A stretch of DNA of 13,916 nucleotides, taken from NCBI GenBank assembly GCA_035486135.1, contig DATHNI010000034.1, positions 1-13,916 on the forward strand, read 5' to 3'. Positions 1 through 7,608 of this stretch are shown here, in pieces (the stretch's first letter is position 1; each line of letters begins with the position of its first letter). Under the pieces are notes generated by a model. That model made no database searches, was not told the DNA's origin, and saw only the letters and a list, made by a program, of their open reading frames with translations. Origin of the DNA: JASHVB01 sp035486135 (GTDB lineage Bacteria > Pseudomonadota > Alphaproteobacteria > Acetobacterales > Acetobacteraceae). The position numbers were made by a program, and so were the translations under genes.

Positions 1-1023
1 GCCGCTGCGCAGGTAGAACGGCACGTTGGCCCAGCGCCAGGTGCGCACCTCGGCCTTCAGCGCGACAAACGTTTCGGTGTGGCTGGGTTCGTCGCGCCCC
101 AGGTCAGCGAGATACCCCGGCACCGGCTTGCCATCGATCGCACCCTGGATGTATTGGCCGCGCACGGTCGATGTCAGCGCCTCGTGCTGTTCGAACGGAC
201 GCAGCGCGCGCAGCACCTTCAGTTTCTCGTCGCGCACCCGGTCGGCTTCCAGCGACACCGGCGGCTCCATGGCGATCAGGCACAGCAACTGCAGCATGTG
301 GTTCTGCACCATGTCGCGCAGCACGCCGGCGCTGTCGAAGTAACCGGCGCGGCCTTCCAGTCCGACCGTCTCGGCGACAGTGATCTGCACGTGGTCGATG
401 ACATCGGTGTTCCACAGCCGCTCGAAAATCGAATTCGCAAAGCGCAGGGCGAGCAGGTTCTGGACGGTTTCCTTGCCCAGGTAATGGTCGATACGGAAGG
501 TCTGCGCTTCCGAGAACACCGCGCCGACGCTGTCGTTGACCTCGCGCGCCGAGGCAAGGTCGTGGCCGATCGGCTTTTCCAGCACGACGCGCGATTTCGC
601 CGTGACCAGCCCGGCCTGTCCGAGATTGCGACACACCGGGCCATACAGGTCCGGCGACGTCGCGAGATAGAACACCCGCACCCGCTCGGGATCGAGCAAG
701 TGCTGCAAGGCGCTCCAGTCGGCATCGGATTTCGCGGCGTCGATGCGAACATAATGCAGGCAGGCACAGAAGCGTTCGACTGCTTCGGGCTTCAGGTCGG
801 CAGCGGCGACGTGGTCGTGCAGCGCCTTTGCCGCACGCTTGCGGAAGCCCTCATCGCCGCCGAGGTCGGACCGTGCGGCGCCGATGACGCGCGAGTCCGG
901 CGGCATCTGCCCGTCGAGCGATCGGTAGTACAGCGCTGGCAATAGCTTGCGCAGCGTCAGGTCGCCGGTCGCGCCGAACACCACGCAGTCGAACACCGGC
1001 ACCGGAATGATTTTCGCCGCCAT
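1..1023 (-). CDS. zwf: Glucose-6-phosphate 1-dehydrogenase, N-terminal 341 residues (cut by window edge)
   Basis: Cytosolic enzyme oxidising glucose 6-phosphate to 6-phosphogluconolactone with NAD(P)+, the entry step of the oxidative pentose phosphate and Entner-Doudoroff routes. The frame is open from the ATG at 1023 to base 1. It shows the Rossmann motif GATGDL (residues 17-22), EKP (149-151), the substrate-binding and catalytic signature RIDHYLGKE (177-185) and the second-domain NHMLQ with the catalytic His at about 242. Bacterial homologues are near 490 residues, so roughly 150 C-terminal residues lie outside. The start is supported by AGGGGA 7 bases upstream; an in-frame GTG two codons earlier is possible. 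The gene upstream in the same orientation (SDR) is 130 bases away behind a REP-like hairpin pair, so co-transcription is uncertain. The plus-strand frame at 79-945 is its shadow. Confidence 0.96.
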   Translation of the reverse strand, partial: MAAKIIPVPVFDCVVFGATGDLTLRKLLPALYYRSLDGQMPPDSRVIGAARSDLGGDEGFRKRAAKALHDHVAAADLKPEAVERFCACLHYVRIDAAKSDADWSALQHLLDPERVRVFYLATSPDLYGPVCRNLGQAGLVTAKSRVVLEKPIGHDLASAREVNDSVGAVFSEAQTFRIDHYLGKETVQNLLALRFANSIFERLWNTDVIDHVQITVAETVGLEGRAGYFDSAGVLRDMVQNHMLQLLCLIAMEPPVSLEADRVRDEKLKVLRALRPFEQHEALTSTVRGQYIQGAIDGKPVPGYLADLGRDEPSHTETFVALKAEVRTWRWANVPFYLRSG

Positions 1024-1049
1024 CGCCACATCCCCTGTTCATAAAAACC

Positions 1050-1139
1050 CCTCTCCCACGCAGTGGGAGAGGATGGGTGAGGGTGAAGCGTGCCGCACGC
1101 ATCATCCTCACCTGGCCTCTCCCGCAACCGCGGGAGAGG
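1050..1139. repeat. Inverted pair of REP-like hairpins
   Basis: Two near-identical units face each other. The left unit has a perfect 10-bp stem, CCTCTCCCAC (1050-1059) with GTGGGAGAGG (1063-1072), and a 3-base loop. The right unit has CCTCTCCCGC (1116-1125) with GCGGGAGAGG (1130-1139) and a 4-base loop. Flanking GGTGAGG (1076-1082) pairs with CCTCACC (1106-1112), so the block can also fold as one long structure. It lies between the 3' end of the SDR gene and the 5' end of zwf. There is no T-run, so I do not call it an intrinsic terminator, although such hairpins can stabilise an upstream 3' end. Confidence 0.85.
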
Positions 1140-1153
1140 AACTCTAAATCAAC

Positions 1154-1936
1154 TCACACCACAGGCGACGCCCCGCCATCCATATTGATCGCGGTGCCGG
1201 TGGTAAAGCCGGCCAGATCGGAACACAGGAAGCACGCCATCGCGGCGAACTCCTCGGCCTTGCCGACGCGGCCCAACGGCACGTTCGCCCCCATCTTCGA
1301 GCGGAATTCCTCGTACGACACGTTGGCGCCCTCGCGCGCATGGCGGCGCACATGCTGGTCGGAATCGATCAGCCCCACCAGCATGCCGTTCACCAGGATG
1401 CCATGGGGCGCGCCCTCGCCGGCCAGCACTTTCATCAGCGCCATGCCCGCCGCGCGCGACACCGCCGTCGGCGCGCCATTGGCCCGCGGCGCCTTGGCCC
1501 CGGTGTTCAGCACATTGATGATCCGCCCCCACTTCCTTTCCTTCATCCCCGGCCACACCAATCTGCTCAGCCGGATCGCCGCGAACAGCTTCAGGTCCAG
1601 ATCTTCCTGCCACAGCTCGTCGGTGATCTTCTCCGACGGCATCGCGCGCGAGATGCCCGCGTTGTTGATCAGGATATCGACCTTGCCGAAGGTCGAGACC
1701 ACCGCTGCGAACGTCTTCTCGATCTCGTCGGCCTTCGATACGTCGCAAACGAATGTGGCGACCCGCCCGCTGGCGCCCTCCGAAGCGATGGCCTTGGCTT
1801 GCTCCAGCGCCTCCACCCCGCGCGCCAGGATGGCGACGTTGGCACCCGATGCGGCGAACTCCTTCGCCATGGCCAGGCCGAGCCCCTTGCTCGCGCCGGT
1901 GATGATGGCCGAACGGCCGTCGAGACGGACTTCCAT
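1154..1936 (-). CDS. SDR-family protein with atypical active site
   Basis: 260 residues, the usual length for a classical short-chain dehydrogenase/reductase. Visible features are the cofactor motif TGASKGLG (13-20), a CDV segment (64-66), NNAG (91-94), a PLGRVG turn (220-225) and the C-terminal NMDGG (251-255). The usual catalytic residues are not where expected. The Ser segment reads INVLNTG (140-146), the YxxxK motif reads TAVSR (157-161), and the helix-4 Asn is replaced by Lys at about 117. The fold and NAD(P) binding look intact, but chemistry of the ordinary kind is doubtful. It may be a specialised or non-catalytic subfamily. The start at 1936 has a strong GGGGAGG about 5 bases upstream; the frame opens further to 2044 without such a site. 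Substrate unknown. Confidence 0.92.
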   Translation of the reverse strand: MEVRLDGRSAIITGASKGLGLAMAKEFAASGANVAILARGVEALEQAKAIASEGASGRVATFVCDVSKADEIEKTFAAVVSTFGKVDILINNAGISRAMPSEKITDELWQEDLDLKLFAAIRLSRLVWPGMKERKWGRIINVLNTGAKAPRANGAPTAVSRAAGMALMKVLAGEGAPHGILVNGMLVGLIDSDQHVRRHAREGANVSYEEFRSKMGANVPLGRVGKAEEFAAMACFLCSDLAGFTTGTAINMDGGASPVV

Positions 1937-1942
1937 ATGAAC

Positions 1943-1949
1943 CTCCCCA
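1943..1949 (-). promoter_or_regulatory. Strong ribosome binding site for the SDR gene
   Basis: On the minus strand, GGGGAGG lies about 6 bases before the ATG at 1936. It decides that start over the longer open frame reaching 2044. Confidence 0.75.
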
Positions 1950-2120
1950 TTTCTGGAGCAGCCAGTGTGCGGGAGGCGTGGCGTCGCGACAACTGCCTTC
2001 CGTGGCCCTTGCGCGTCTTCCGCGTGAAGAGCTTGCTTCCGCACGACTAGCCATGCGGAAGAGCCAGGAATTCAAACGACGACTCGCCATGCGACGCAAC
2101 ACGACAAACGCAGATTGCCG

Positions 2121-2291
2121 ATGACGACGAACAGAACGAAAGCCGCCGTCGTGTGCAATCGCGCGGTCGAGCACTACGTCGGGTTCCGCGCTGACACGAT
2201 GGCAGTGCTGAACGATGCGCTGGCGGACGGTCCCCTGGGGCGCAAATCATCACGTTGGCGGCCAATTGCGTCGGGTGATCGGCCGGCCTAA
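2121..2291 (+). CDS. Doubtful small ORF, 56 residues
   Basis: Opens with ATG at 2121 and ends with TAA at 2289-2291, 22 bases before the DUF29 start. The product begins MTTNRTKAAVVCNRAVEHY and has a mixed, non-membrane composition. I recognise no family. There is no convincing Shine-Dalgarno sequence. It could be a small gene upstream of the DUF29 gene, or chance. Confidence 0.2.
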   Translation: MTTNRTKAAVVCNRAVEHYVGFRADTMAVLNDALADGPLGRKSSRWRPIASGDRPA

Positions 2292-2313
2292 TCCTTCTGC
2301 CCCGGAGGGCAGT

Positions 2314-2742
2314 ATGAGCGACCCGTACCAGAGCGACGTTCTGGTGTGGTCGGAGCATCAGGCCGAGTTGTTGCGCCGCCTCGCCGCCGGCGAGCGCGTC
2401 AACGACCAGGTGGACTGGCAGAACGTCATCGAGGAGATCGAGAGCGTGGGCAGCGAACAACTGCACAGCGTCGAATGACTCCTGGTGCAAGCAATCGCCC
2501 ATCGATTGAAGACCCTGGGCTGGCCGCAGGCGCGGGACGTCGATAACTGGCAGGCCGATGCCGAGCGCCTCCGTAGCGATGCGTCGAGTAGATTTACACC
2601 GTCGATGCGCCAAAGGATCGACATTGCGCGGCTTTATCGGCGCGCCCTGCGCGCCACCCCTGCCAGAATGGACGGCGAGCCTCCACAGCCGTTGCCTGCG
2701 AAATGCCCCTGGACGTTGGACGAACTGCTGAGCGACGAGTGA
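2314..2742 (+). pseudogene. DUF29-family gene interrupted by an in-frame TGA
   Basis: The frame starts at ATG 2314, with GGAGG about 5 bases upstream, and encodes MSDPYQSDVLVWSEHQAELL followed by the DUF29 signature EEIESVG. It meets TGA at 2476-2478 directly after LHSVE. The same frame continues without another stop to TGA 2740-2742, giving LLVQAIAHRLKTLGWP, a helical middle with MRQRIDIARLYRRAL, and the C-terminal CPWTLDELL that resembles the 'CPYTLEQLL' ending of DUF29 proteins. The total of about 142 codons fits a full DUF29 protein. A single C-to-T change (CGA to TGA, Arg) would explain the break. GTG at 2485 could in principle restart the second half. DUF29 proteins are of unknown function and common in alphaproteobacteria and cyanobacteria. 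Confidence 0.82.
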
Positions 2743-3055
2743 TGACGCGCGGCCGCGGTCGTGGTGCGAAGGGTTGGACGGCTGCGCGATCAGTCACCGG
2801 AAAACATTGACGCGCCGGCGCCGGCTGTCCCCGACAGTCAGGACCTGCCGAGGAATAACCAAGTCAAGCTCAGCGTGTACGGTGCCCTTTGTGTCATAGT
2901 CCGCCCCCGCGTCAAGCGCCCGGGGCAGGCTCCGGCGGACCATCCACGCCTTTCCTTGGTGCAGGCAGCGAAGTCGTGGATGGCGGACCATGACGCTGAA
3001 AGGCCGGCGCCTCCTCATGGCGGTCGGGAGCGGCCGGTGCGACCTGACGCACCCC
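2743..3055. other. Intergenic stretch downstream of DUF29 and efflux genes
   Basis: 313 bases between two convergent gene ends. It holds a REP-like element (2934-2995) and no supported gene. The minus-strand frame at 2794-3018 includes a translated REP sequence, so I do not accept it as a gene. No intrinsic terminator with a T-run is evident. Confidence 0.6.
2934..2995. repeat. REP-like palindromic element
   Basis: CCATCCACG (2940-2948) is inverted as CGTGGATGG (2975-2983). GGCGGACCAT also occurs as a direct repeat at 2934-2943 and 2982-2991. The arrangement and the 'GGATGGC…CCATGACG' wording match the palindromic intergenic repeats common in alphaproteobacterial genomes. Position: between convergent gene ends. 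Confidence 0.7.
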
Positions 3056-6000
3056 TCAATCCGCCGCGGACCCCATTTTCTGCGCCAGGATCGGCACGCG
3101 ATGCCGCTTCGGTGCCAGCCAGTGCTGCAGCTTGTCCAGATACAGATAGATCACCGGCGTCGTGTACAGCGTCAGCAACTGGCTCAGTGCCAGGCCGCCG
3201 ACCATCGCGAAGCCCAGCGGCCGCCGCAGTTCCGATCCCGCACCGGTGCCCAGCATCAGCGGAAAGCCGGTCAGCATGGCCGCCATCGTGGTCATCAGGA
3301 TGGGCCGGAACCGCAGCAGGCAGGCCTGGCGGATCGCCTCGTGCGGCGTCATCCCGTCGCGCCGCTCGGCGGTGATGGCGAAGTCCACCATCATGATGCC
3401 GTTTTTCTTCACGATGCCGATCAACAGAATCACGCCGATCAGCGCGATCACCGACAGGTCGTAGTGGAACAGCAGCAACGTCAGCAGCGCGCCGACGCCG
3501 GCCGACGGCAATGTGGAGAGAATCGTCAACGGCAGGATGTAGCTCTCATACAGGATGCCGAGGATGATGTACACGCTGATCAGCGCCGCGGCGATCAGAT
3601 AGGGCTGGCTCGCCAGCGATGACTGGAACGCCTGCGCCGTGCCCTGGAAGGAGCCGGTCACGGTGATCGGCACGCCCATCTGCCGCGTCGTGCTTTCGAC
3701 CGCCTCCACCGCCTGACCCAACGCCGCGCCGGGTGCGAGGTTGAACGAAATCGTCACCGAGGGGAATTGGCTCTGGTGGCTGATCGACAGCGGTGCCACC
3801 GGCAGCGTGCTCCAATGTACGAAGGTCGAGAGCGGCACCGCCTGGCCGCTCGACGAGTGCACATACAGCTTGTCCAGCGTTGCCGGATCGCCCGCCATGT
3901 CCGGCGGAACCTCCAGGATCAAATGGTAGGAGTTCACCTGCGAGAAATACTGGGTGATCTGCCGTTGGCCGAACGCATCGTACAACGTGTCGTCGATCAC
4001 CTGCGGCTGGATGCCGAATCGCGCAGCGGCGTCACGGTCGATCACCAGCGTGGCCGTGGTGCCGCCCTGCTGCTGGTCGCTGGTCGTGTCACGCAGCATC
4101 GGCAGCGATTGCAGCTTCGCCAGGATCTTCGGACCCCACTCGTACAGCTCGGCCAGGTTCGCGTCCTGCAGCGTGTATTGGAACTCGGTCTTGGTGGGAC
4201 GGGCGCCGACGCGCACGTCCGGGATCGGCTGCAGGAACAGGATGCCGCCCTGGATCTTGGCGATCTTGGGCCGCAGGCGATTAATGTAATCCTGCAGCGA
4301 GCCGCCAACCCGCTCCTCCACCGGCTTCAAGGCGATGAACAACCGGCCATTGTTGTTGGGCGCCCCGCCGAACCCGCCGCCCATGGAGGAGACATAGGCC
4401 GCCGTGTCCGGATCCTGGGCGATGATATCGCCCAGCTTCTGCTGCACCTCCGCCATCTGTTTGAACGAGATATCCTGCGCGGCCTCGGTGGTGCCGAGCA
4501 CGATGCCGTTGTCCTGCGGCGGGAAGAAGCCCTTCGGCACGATGATGTAGAGATAGACGCTGAGCGACATCGTGCCGAGAAACACCAGGAACGTGATGAA
4601 ATGGTACCGCAAGGCGATGTCCAGCGTGCGCCGGTAGCCGTTGATCAACGCGTTGAAGAAGCCCTCGATTACCCGATAGAACCAGCCGTGCTGGCTGGTG
4701 TCGTGGTGCAGGAAGCGCGAGCACATCATCGGTGTCAGGGTCAGGCAGACAAAGGCCGAGACCAGCACGGCGGCGGTGACCGTCACGGCGAATTCGCGGA
4801 ACAACCGGCCGACGATGCCGCCCATGGCAAGCAAGGGAATGAACACCGCGACCAGCGAGAAGCTGATGGACACGATGGTGAAGCCGATTTCGCCGGCGCC
4901 CTTGATGGCCGCCTCCATCGGCTGCATGCCCTCTTCGACGTGGCGGAAGATGTTCTCCAGCATCACGATCGCATCGTCGATCACGAAACCCACAGCCAGG
5001 GTCAGCGCCATCAGCGACAGGTTATCCAGGCTGTAGTTCATCAAGTACATCACGCCGAAGGTGCAGATCAGCGCGACCGGGACCGTGGCGCTGGGAATGA
5101 TCGTAGCCCAGACGTTACGCAGGAACAGGAAGATGACCATCACGACGAGGCAAACGGCCAGCACCAGCGTGAACTGCACGTCCTTGACCGAGGCGCGGAT
5201 GGTCAGCGTCCGGTCCATGATGGTGCTGACATGGATCGTCGGCGGAATCGATGCCTCCAGCCGCGGCAGCGCCGCCTTGATCCGCTCTACCGTATCGATG
5301 ACGTTGGCGCCGGGCTGTTTGAAGATGATCAGCAGGATGCCACGCTTGCCGTTCTGCCACGCGGCGAGCAAGCGGTTCTCCGGCCCGTCGATGGCGGTGC
5401 CGATATCGCGCACCCGCACGGCCGCGCCGTTGCGATAGGCCAGCACGACGTTGTTGTATTCCCGCGCGCGGGTCATCTGGTCGTTGTCGAGGATGGTATA
5501 GCTCTTGTTTTCGCCGTCGATGCTGCCCTTCGGCGCATCCGTCGTGGCGCTGACCAGCAGGCTGCGCACGTCCTCGAGGGTCAGGCCCATCGCGGCCAGC
5601 TTTTCCGGATCGACCTGCACACGCACCGACGGCTTCTGCTGCCCGCCGATCAGCACCTGCGCCACGCCGGCGAGTTGCGAGATCTGCTGTGACAGTACGT
5701 TCTCCGAATAGTCGTCGGTTTCGGTCAGCGGCATCGCGTCGGACTGCACCGCCAGGATCATGATCGGCGCGTCGGACGGGTTCACCTTCCGGTAGGTCGG
5801 CGGCCCCGGCATGATCTTGGGCAACTGCGCACTGGCCGCCTGGATCGCCGCCTGGATGTCGCCGGCCGCGCCGTCGATGCTGCGGTCGAGGTCGAACTGC
5901 ACCGTCACGCTGGTGACGCCCAGCACGCTGGTGGAGGTGAGTTGCGAGACGCCGGGGATTTGCGCGATCTGGGTTTCCAGCGGCTGCGCCACGGTGGCCG

Positions 6001-6178
6001 CCATGGTTTCAGGACTCGCGCCAGGTAATTGGCCCGTCACCACGATGGTGGGGAAATCGACGCGCGGCAGCGGCGCGACCGGCAGCAGCGGGTAAGCGGC
6101 GATGCCGATCAGCACCAGCGCCGCCATGACCAGTGAGGTGGCGATCGGACGTTTGATGAAGGGGGTCGAGATGCTCAT
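3056..6178 (-). CDS. RND multidrug efflux transporter (MdtB/MdtC/AcrB type)
   Basis: 1040-residue inner-membrane proton/drug antiporter, full length for the HAE-1 family. The first membrane helix is at about 11-31, followed by porter-domain landmarks such as FPTIVVTGQLPGASPE (42-57). A run of helices from about 335 carries the proton-relay acidic pair in GFVIDDAIVMLEN (Asp401, Asp402). The TM10 lysine lies in GIVKKNGIMMVDFA (Lys925). The second porter domain lies between about 560 and 850, and the last helices end near 1015. The porter-region wording is closest to MdtB/MdtC-like pumps, but only one such pump is encoded here and no second RND subunit or outer-membrane factor is visible. The start at 6178 is 3 bases after the stop of the fusion-protein gene, so translation is probably coupled. 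Substrate cannot be read from sequence. Confidence 0.96.
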   Translation of the reverse strand: MSISTPFIKRPIATSLVMAALVLIGIAAYPLLPVAPLPRVDFPTIVVTGQLPGASPETMAATVAQPLETQIAQIPGVSQLTSTSVLGVTSVTVQFDLDRSIDGAAGDIQAAIQAASAQLPKIMPGPPTYRKVNPSDAPIMILAVQSDAMPLTETDDYSENVLSQQISQLAGVAQVLIGGQQKPSVRVQVDPEKLAAMGLTLEDVRSLLVSATTDAPKGSIDGENKSYTILDNDQMTRAREYNNVVLAYRNGAAVRVRDIGTAIDGPENRLLAAWQNGKRGILLIIFKQPGANVIDTVERIKAALPRLEASIPPTIHVSTIMDRTLTIRASVKDVQFTLVLAVCLVVMVIFLFLRNVWATIIPSATVPVALICTFGVMYLMNYSLDNLSLMALTLAVGFVIDDAIVMLENIFRHVEEGMQPMEAAIKGAGEIGFTIVSISFSLVAVFIPLLAMGGIVGRLFREFAVTVTAAVLVSAFVCLTLTPMMCSRFLHHDTSQHGWFYRVIEGFFNALINGYRRTLDIALRYHFITFLVFLGTMSLSVYLYIIVPKGFFPPQDNGIVLGTTEAAQDISFKQMAEVQQKLGDIIAQDPDTAAYVSSMGGGFGGAPNNNGRLFIALKPVEERVGGSLQDYINRLRPKIAKIQGGILFLQPIPDVRVGARPTKTEFQYTLQDANLAELYEWGPKILAKLQSLPMLRDTTSDQQQGGTTATLVIDRDAAARFGIQPQVIDDTLYDAFGQRQITQYFSQVNSYHLILEVPPDMAGDPATLDKLYVHSSSGQAVPLSTFVHWSTLPVAPLSISHQSQFPSVTISFNLAPGAALGQAVEAVESTTRQMGVPITVTGSFQGTAQAFQSSLASQPYLIAAALISVYIILGILYESYILPLTILSTLPSAGVGALLTLLLFHYDLSVIALIGVILLIGIVKKNGIMMVDFAITAERRDGMTPHEAIRQACLLRFRPILMTTMAAMLTGFPLMLGTGAGSELRRPLGFAMVGGLALSQLLTLYTTPVIYLYLDKLQHWLAPKRHRVPILAQKMGSAAD

Positions 6179-6181
6179 GCC

Positions 6182-7333
6182 TCAGCCCCTCACCTGCGCT
6201 GTCTGAGGCGCTTCCGCCGTCCCCGCGATGTGCGAGCCGTTCTCCAGCCGCGACTGGCCATCCAGCACGATCGCCTGCCCCGCATCGAGCCCCTTGGTGA
6301 CCACCATGACCGGGCCGCGATCCTCCGCCTCAATCGCCTGCCGCTGCACCGTGGCGTCGGGCCGAACCACGTACACGTAAAGCCCGGCGGGCCCATGTTG
6401 CACGGCCCGTGTCGGCACAGTGACCTTCTGTTGCTCGGTGCGCAGCAGCAACTGCGCCTCGACGAACTGGCCGGGCCAAAGTTTGTCGTCCAGGTTCTCG
6501 AACGTCGCCTTCAGCCGGATCGTGCCGGTGGTCGTGTCGATCGCGTTGTCCGGGGTCAGCAGCATGCCCTTGGCGAGCTCGGTCGCGTTGTCGTTCGACC
6601 ACGCGGCGACCTCCAACCGGCGGCTGCCCATAGCTTCTACGATCGAAGGGAGGTTCCGCTGCGGCAGCGTGAACACCACGGTAATCGGGTGTACCTGGGT
6701 CAGTGTCACGATCCCGCCAGAATCGGTCGCGTGCACCATGTTGCCGGGATCGACCAGGCGCAGCCCGACGCGGCCGTCGAACGGTGCGGTGATGTAGCAG
6801 AAGCTCAGGTTGAGCTGGGCGGTCTCGATCGCCGCGTCGTCGCCCTTCAGGGCCGCGGTATACTGGTTGACCATGGCGACCTGGGTATCGACCTGCTGGT
6901 GCGAGGCGAAGTCCTTCTGCGCCAGGTTGGAGTAGCGTTGCAGGTCGAGCTTGGCATTGACGAGCTGGGCTTCGTCCTGCGCCTTCTTGGCAGCCGCCGC
7001 GTCGAGCGCCGCCTGGTAGGGCCGGGGATCGATCACCCCGATCAGGGTGCCTTGCTTGACCATCTGGCCTTCGGTGACCGGGAACTTGTCGAGCGTGCCG
7101 TCCACCCGGCTGCGCACCGTGACCGTGTTGAGCGCCTGCACGGTGCCGAGGCCGCGCAGCCAGACCGGCACGTCCTGGCGCTCGGACTTCCCGGTTGTGA
7201 CGGGGATTGTCGGCTGCATACCGGGGGACGGCGCCGGCTGTGCGCCAAGCCGCGGCGCCAGGAACAATCCAGCGCCAATCAGCAGAAACAGCGCCCCGCC
7301 CAGCGCGAACCCGCGCCGCCGCCCGGAGAACAT
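6182..7333 (-). CDS. HlyD/MdtA-type membrane fusion protein of the RND pump
   Basis: Periplasmic adaptor linking the RND pump to an outer-membrane channel. The 383-residue reading has an N-terminal membrane anchor (about 10-28), the lipoyl/barrel-sandwich halves around VRSRVDGTLDKFPVTEGQMV (73-92) and CYITAPFDGRVGLRLVDPG (179-197), an alpha-hairpin between them rich in Ala, Gln and Lys (105-175), and the beta-barrel segments TTTGTIRLKATFEN (267-280) and LWPGQFV (285-291). The frame is open to an ATG at 7408 that has GGGAG 4 bases upstream and would add 25 residues. I prefer 7333 because the extension uses rare codons (two ATA, CGA, GGA, TGT) and the anchor then sits at the usual distance from the N-terminus. 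First gene of the two-gene efflux operon. Confidence 0.93.
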   Translation of the reverse strand: MFSGRRRGFALGGALFLLIGAGLFLAPRLGAQPAPSPGMQPTIPVTTGKSERQDVPVWLRGLGTVQALNTVTVRSRVDGTLDKFPVTEGQMVKQGTLIGVIDPRPYQAALDAAAAKKAQDEAQLVNAKLDLQRYSNLAQKDFASHQQVDTQVAMVNQYTAALKGDDAAIETAQLNLSFCYITAPFDGRVGLRLVDPGNMVHATDSGGIVTLTQVHPITVVFTLPQRNLPSIVEAMGSRRLEVAAWSNDNATELAKGMLLTPDNAIDTTTGTIRLKATFENLDDKLWPGQFVEAQLLLRTEQQKVTVPTRAVQHGPAGLYVYVVRPDATVQRQAIEAEDRGPVMVVTKGLDAGQAIVLDGQSRLENGSHIAGTAEAPQTAQVRG

Positions 7334-7434
7334 GGAAATCCGCGGCACATCCCAGGTCCTGCTCGCCCCTATGTCCGTACAGTCATCTCCTATGCTGCGT
7401 CGCACCATCGAACTCCCGCACCTTGCCCAGGCGT

Positions 7435-7453
7435 GTCGGGTTCATGACCCGAC
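7435..7453. promoter_or_regulatory. 19-bp palindrome upstream of the efflux operon
   Basis: GTCGGGT (7435-7441) and ACCCGAC (7447-7453) are perfect 7-bp arms around TCATG. The site is about 100 bases upstream of the preferred fusion-protein start and 27 bases upstream of the alternative one. It is a candidate operator or leader hairpin; no regulator gene is in the window. Confidence 0.35.
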
Positions 7454-7563
7454 CGCAATCTCCCCAAGCCTTGCATTGTCCGCGAATTTGCAACCGGGCG
7501 CCAGCGTCAAATGACGGTGCCCGGGCAACTCGGGCGACCGAAACACAATGAAACATGCGTTTG

Positions 7564-7569
7564 ATATAA
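7564..7569 (-). promoter_or_regulatory. Possible -10 element of the efflux operon promoter
   Basis: On the minus strand TTATAT, in an AT-rich patch unusual for this window and flanked by the small inverted repeat GCGTT (7557-7561)/AACGC (7568-7572). A -35 hexamer 17-19 bases upstream would fall inside the 7583-7597 palindrome and is not a good match to consensus, so the promoter assignment is tentative. Confidence 0.25.
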
Positions 7570-7578
7570 CGCTAAGGA

Positions 7579-7608
7579 TTGCGCTACCACTGGTAGCTTT
7601 GCGCTACC
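7579..7608. promoter_or_regulatory. Operator-like cluster: 15-bp palindrome inside a 20-bp-spaced direct repeat
   Basis: TTGCGCTACC occurs at 7579-7588 and again at 7599-7608, exactly 20 bases apart. The first copy is the left half of a palindrome, GCTACCA-C-TGGTAGC (7583-7597). The right copy covers the stop codon of the decarboxylase beta gene (7604-7606). Three half-sites in regular spacing upstream of an efflux operon fit binding of a dimeric repressor or activator. The regulator is not in the window. Confidence 0.5.

Larger units (their letters stand above)
1937..2313. other. Intergenic stretch between SDR gene and DUF29 pseudogene
   Basis: 377 bases between divergently oriented genes. 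It should hold the promoters of both, but I cannot place them firmly. A weak minus-strand candidate for the SDR gene is TTGTCG followed 17 bases later by CACACT. The only coding candidate is the doubtful small ORF at 2121-2291. Confidence 0.5.

Noticed and set aside
79..945. 288-residue plus-strand open frame
   Set aside because: It lies exactly opposite zwf, whose protein has clear dehydrogenase motifs; the plus-strand translation is His/Arg/Val-rich shadow sequence.
1050..1139. Intrinsic terminator for the SDR gene
   Set aside because: The stems are strong but no T-run follows on the minus strand, and the two opposed units fit a REP pair better.
2794..3018. 74-residue minus-strand frame
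   Set aside because: Its N-terminal third is a translated REP-like element and there is no supported start.
3767..5692. 641-residue plus-strand open frame
   Set aside because: Antisense to the RND transporter gene; composition dominated by His, Arg, Gln and Asp, typical of a high-GC complementary frame.
6230..7447. 405-residue plus-strand open frame
   Set aside because: Antisense to the membrane fusion protein gene, with no recognisable domain.
7334..7603. Riboswitch or tRNA-like structure in the efflux leader
   Set aside because: Only short isolated palindromes are visible; no conserved riboswitch core or cloverleaf could be recognised.
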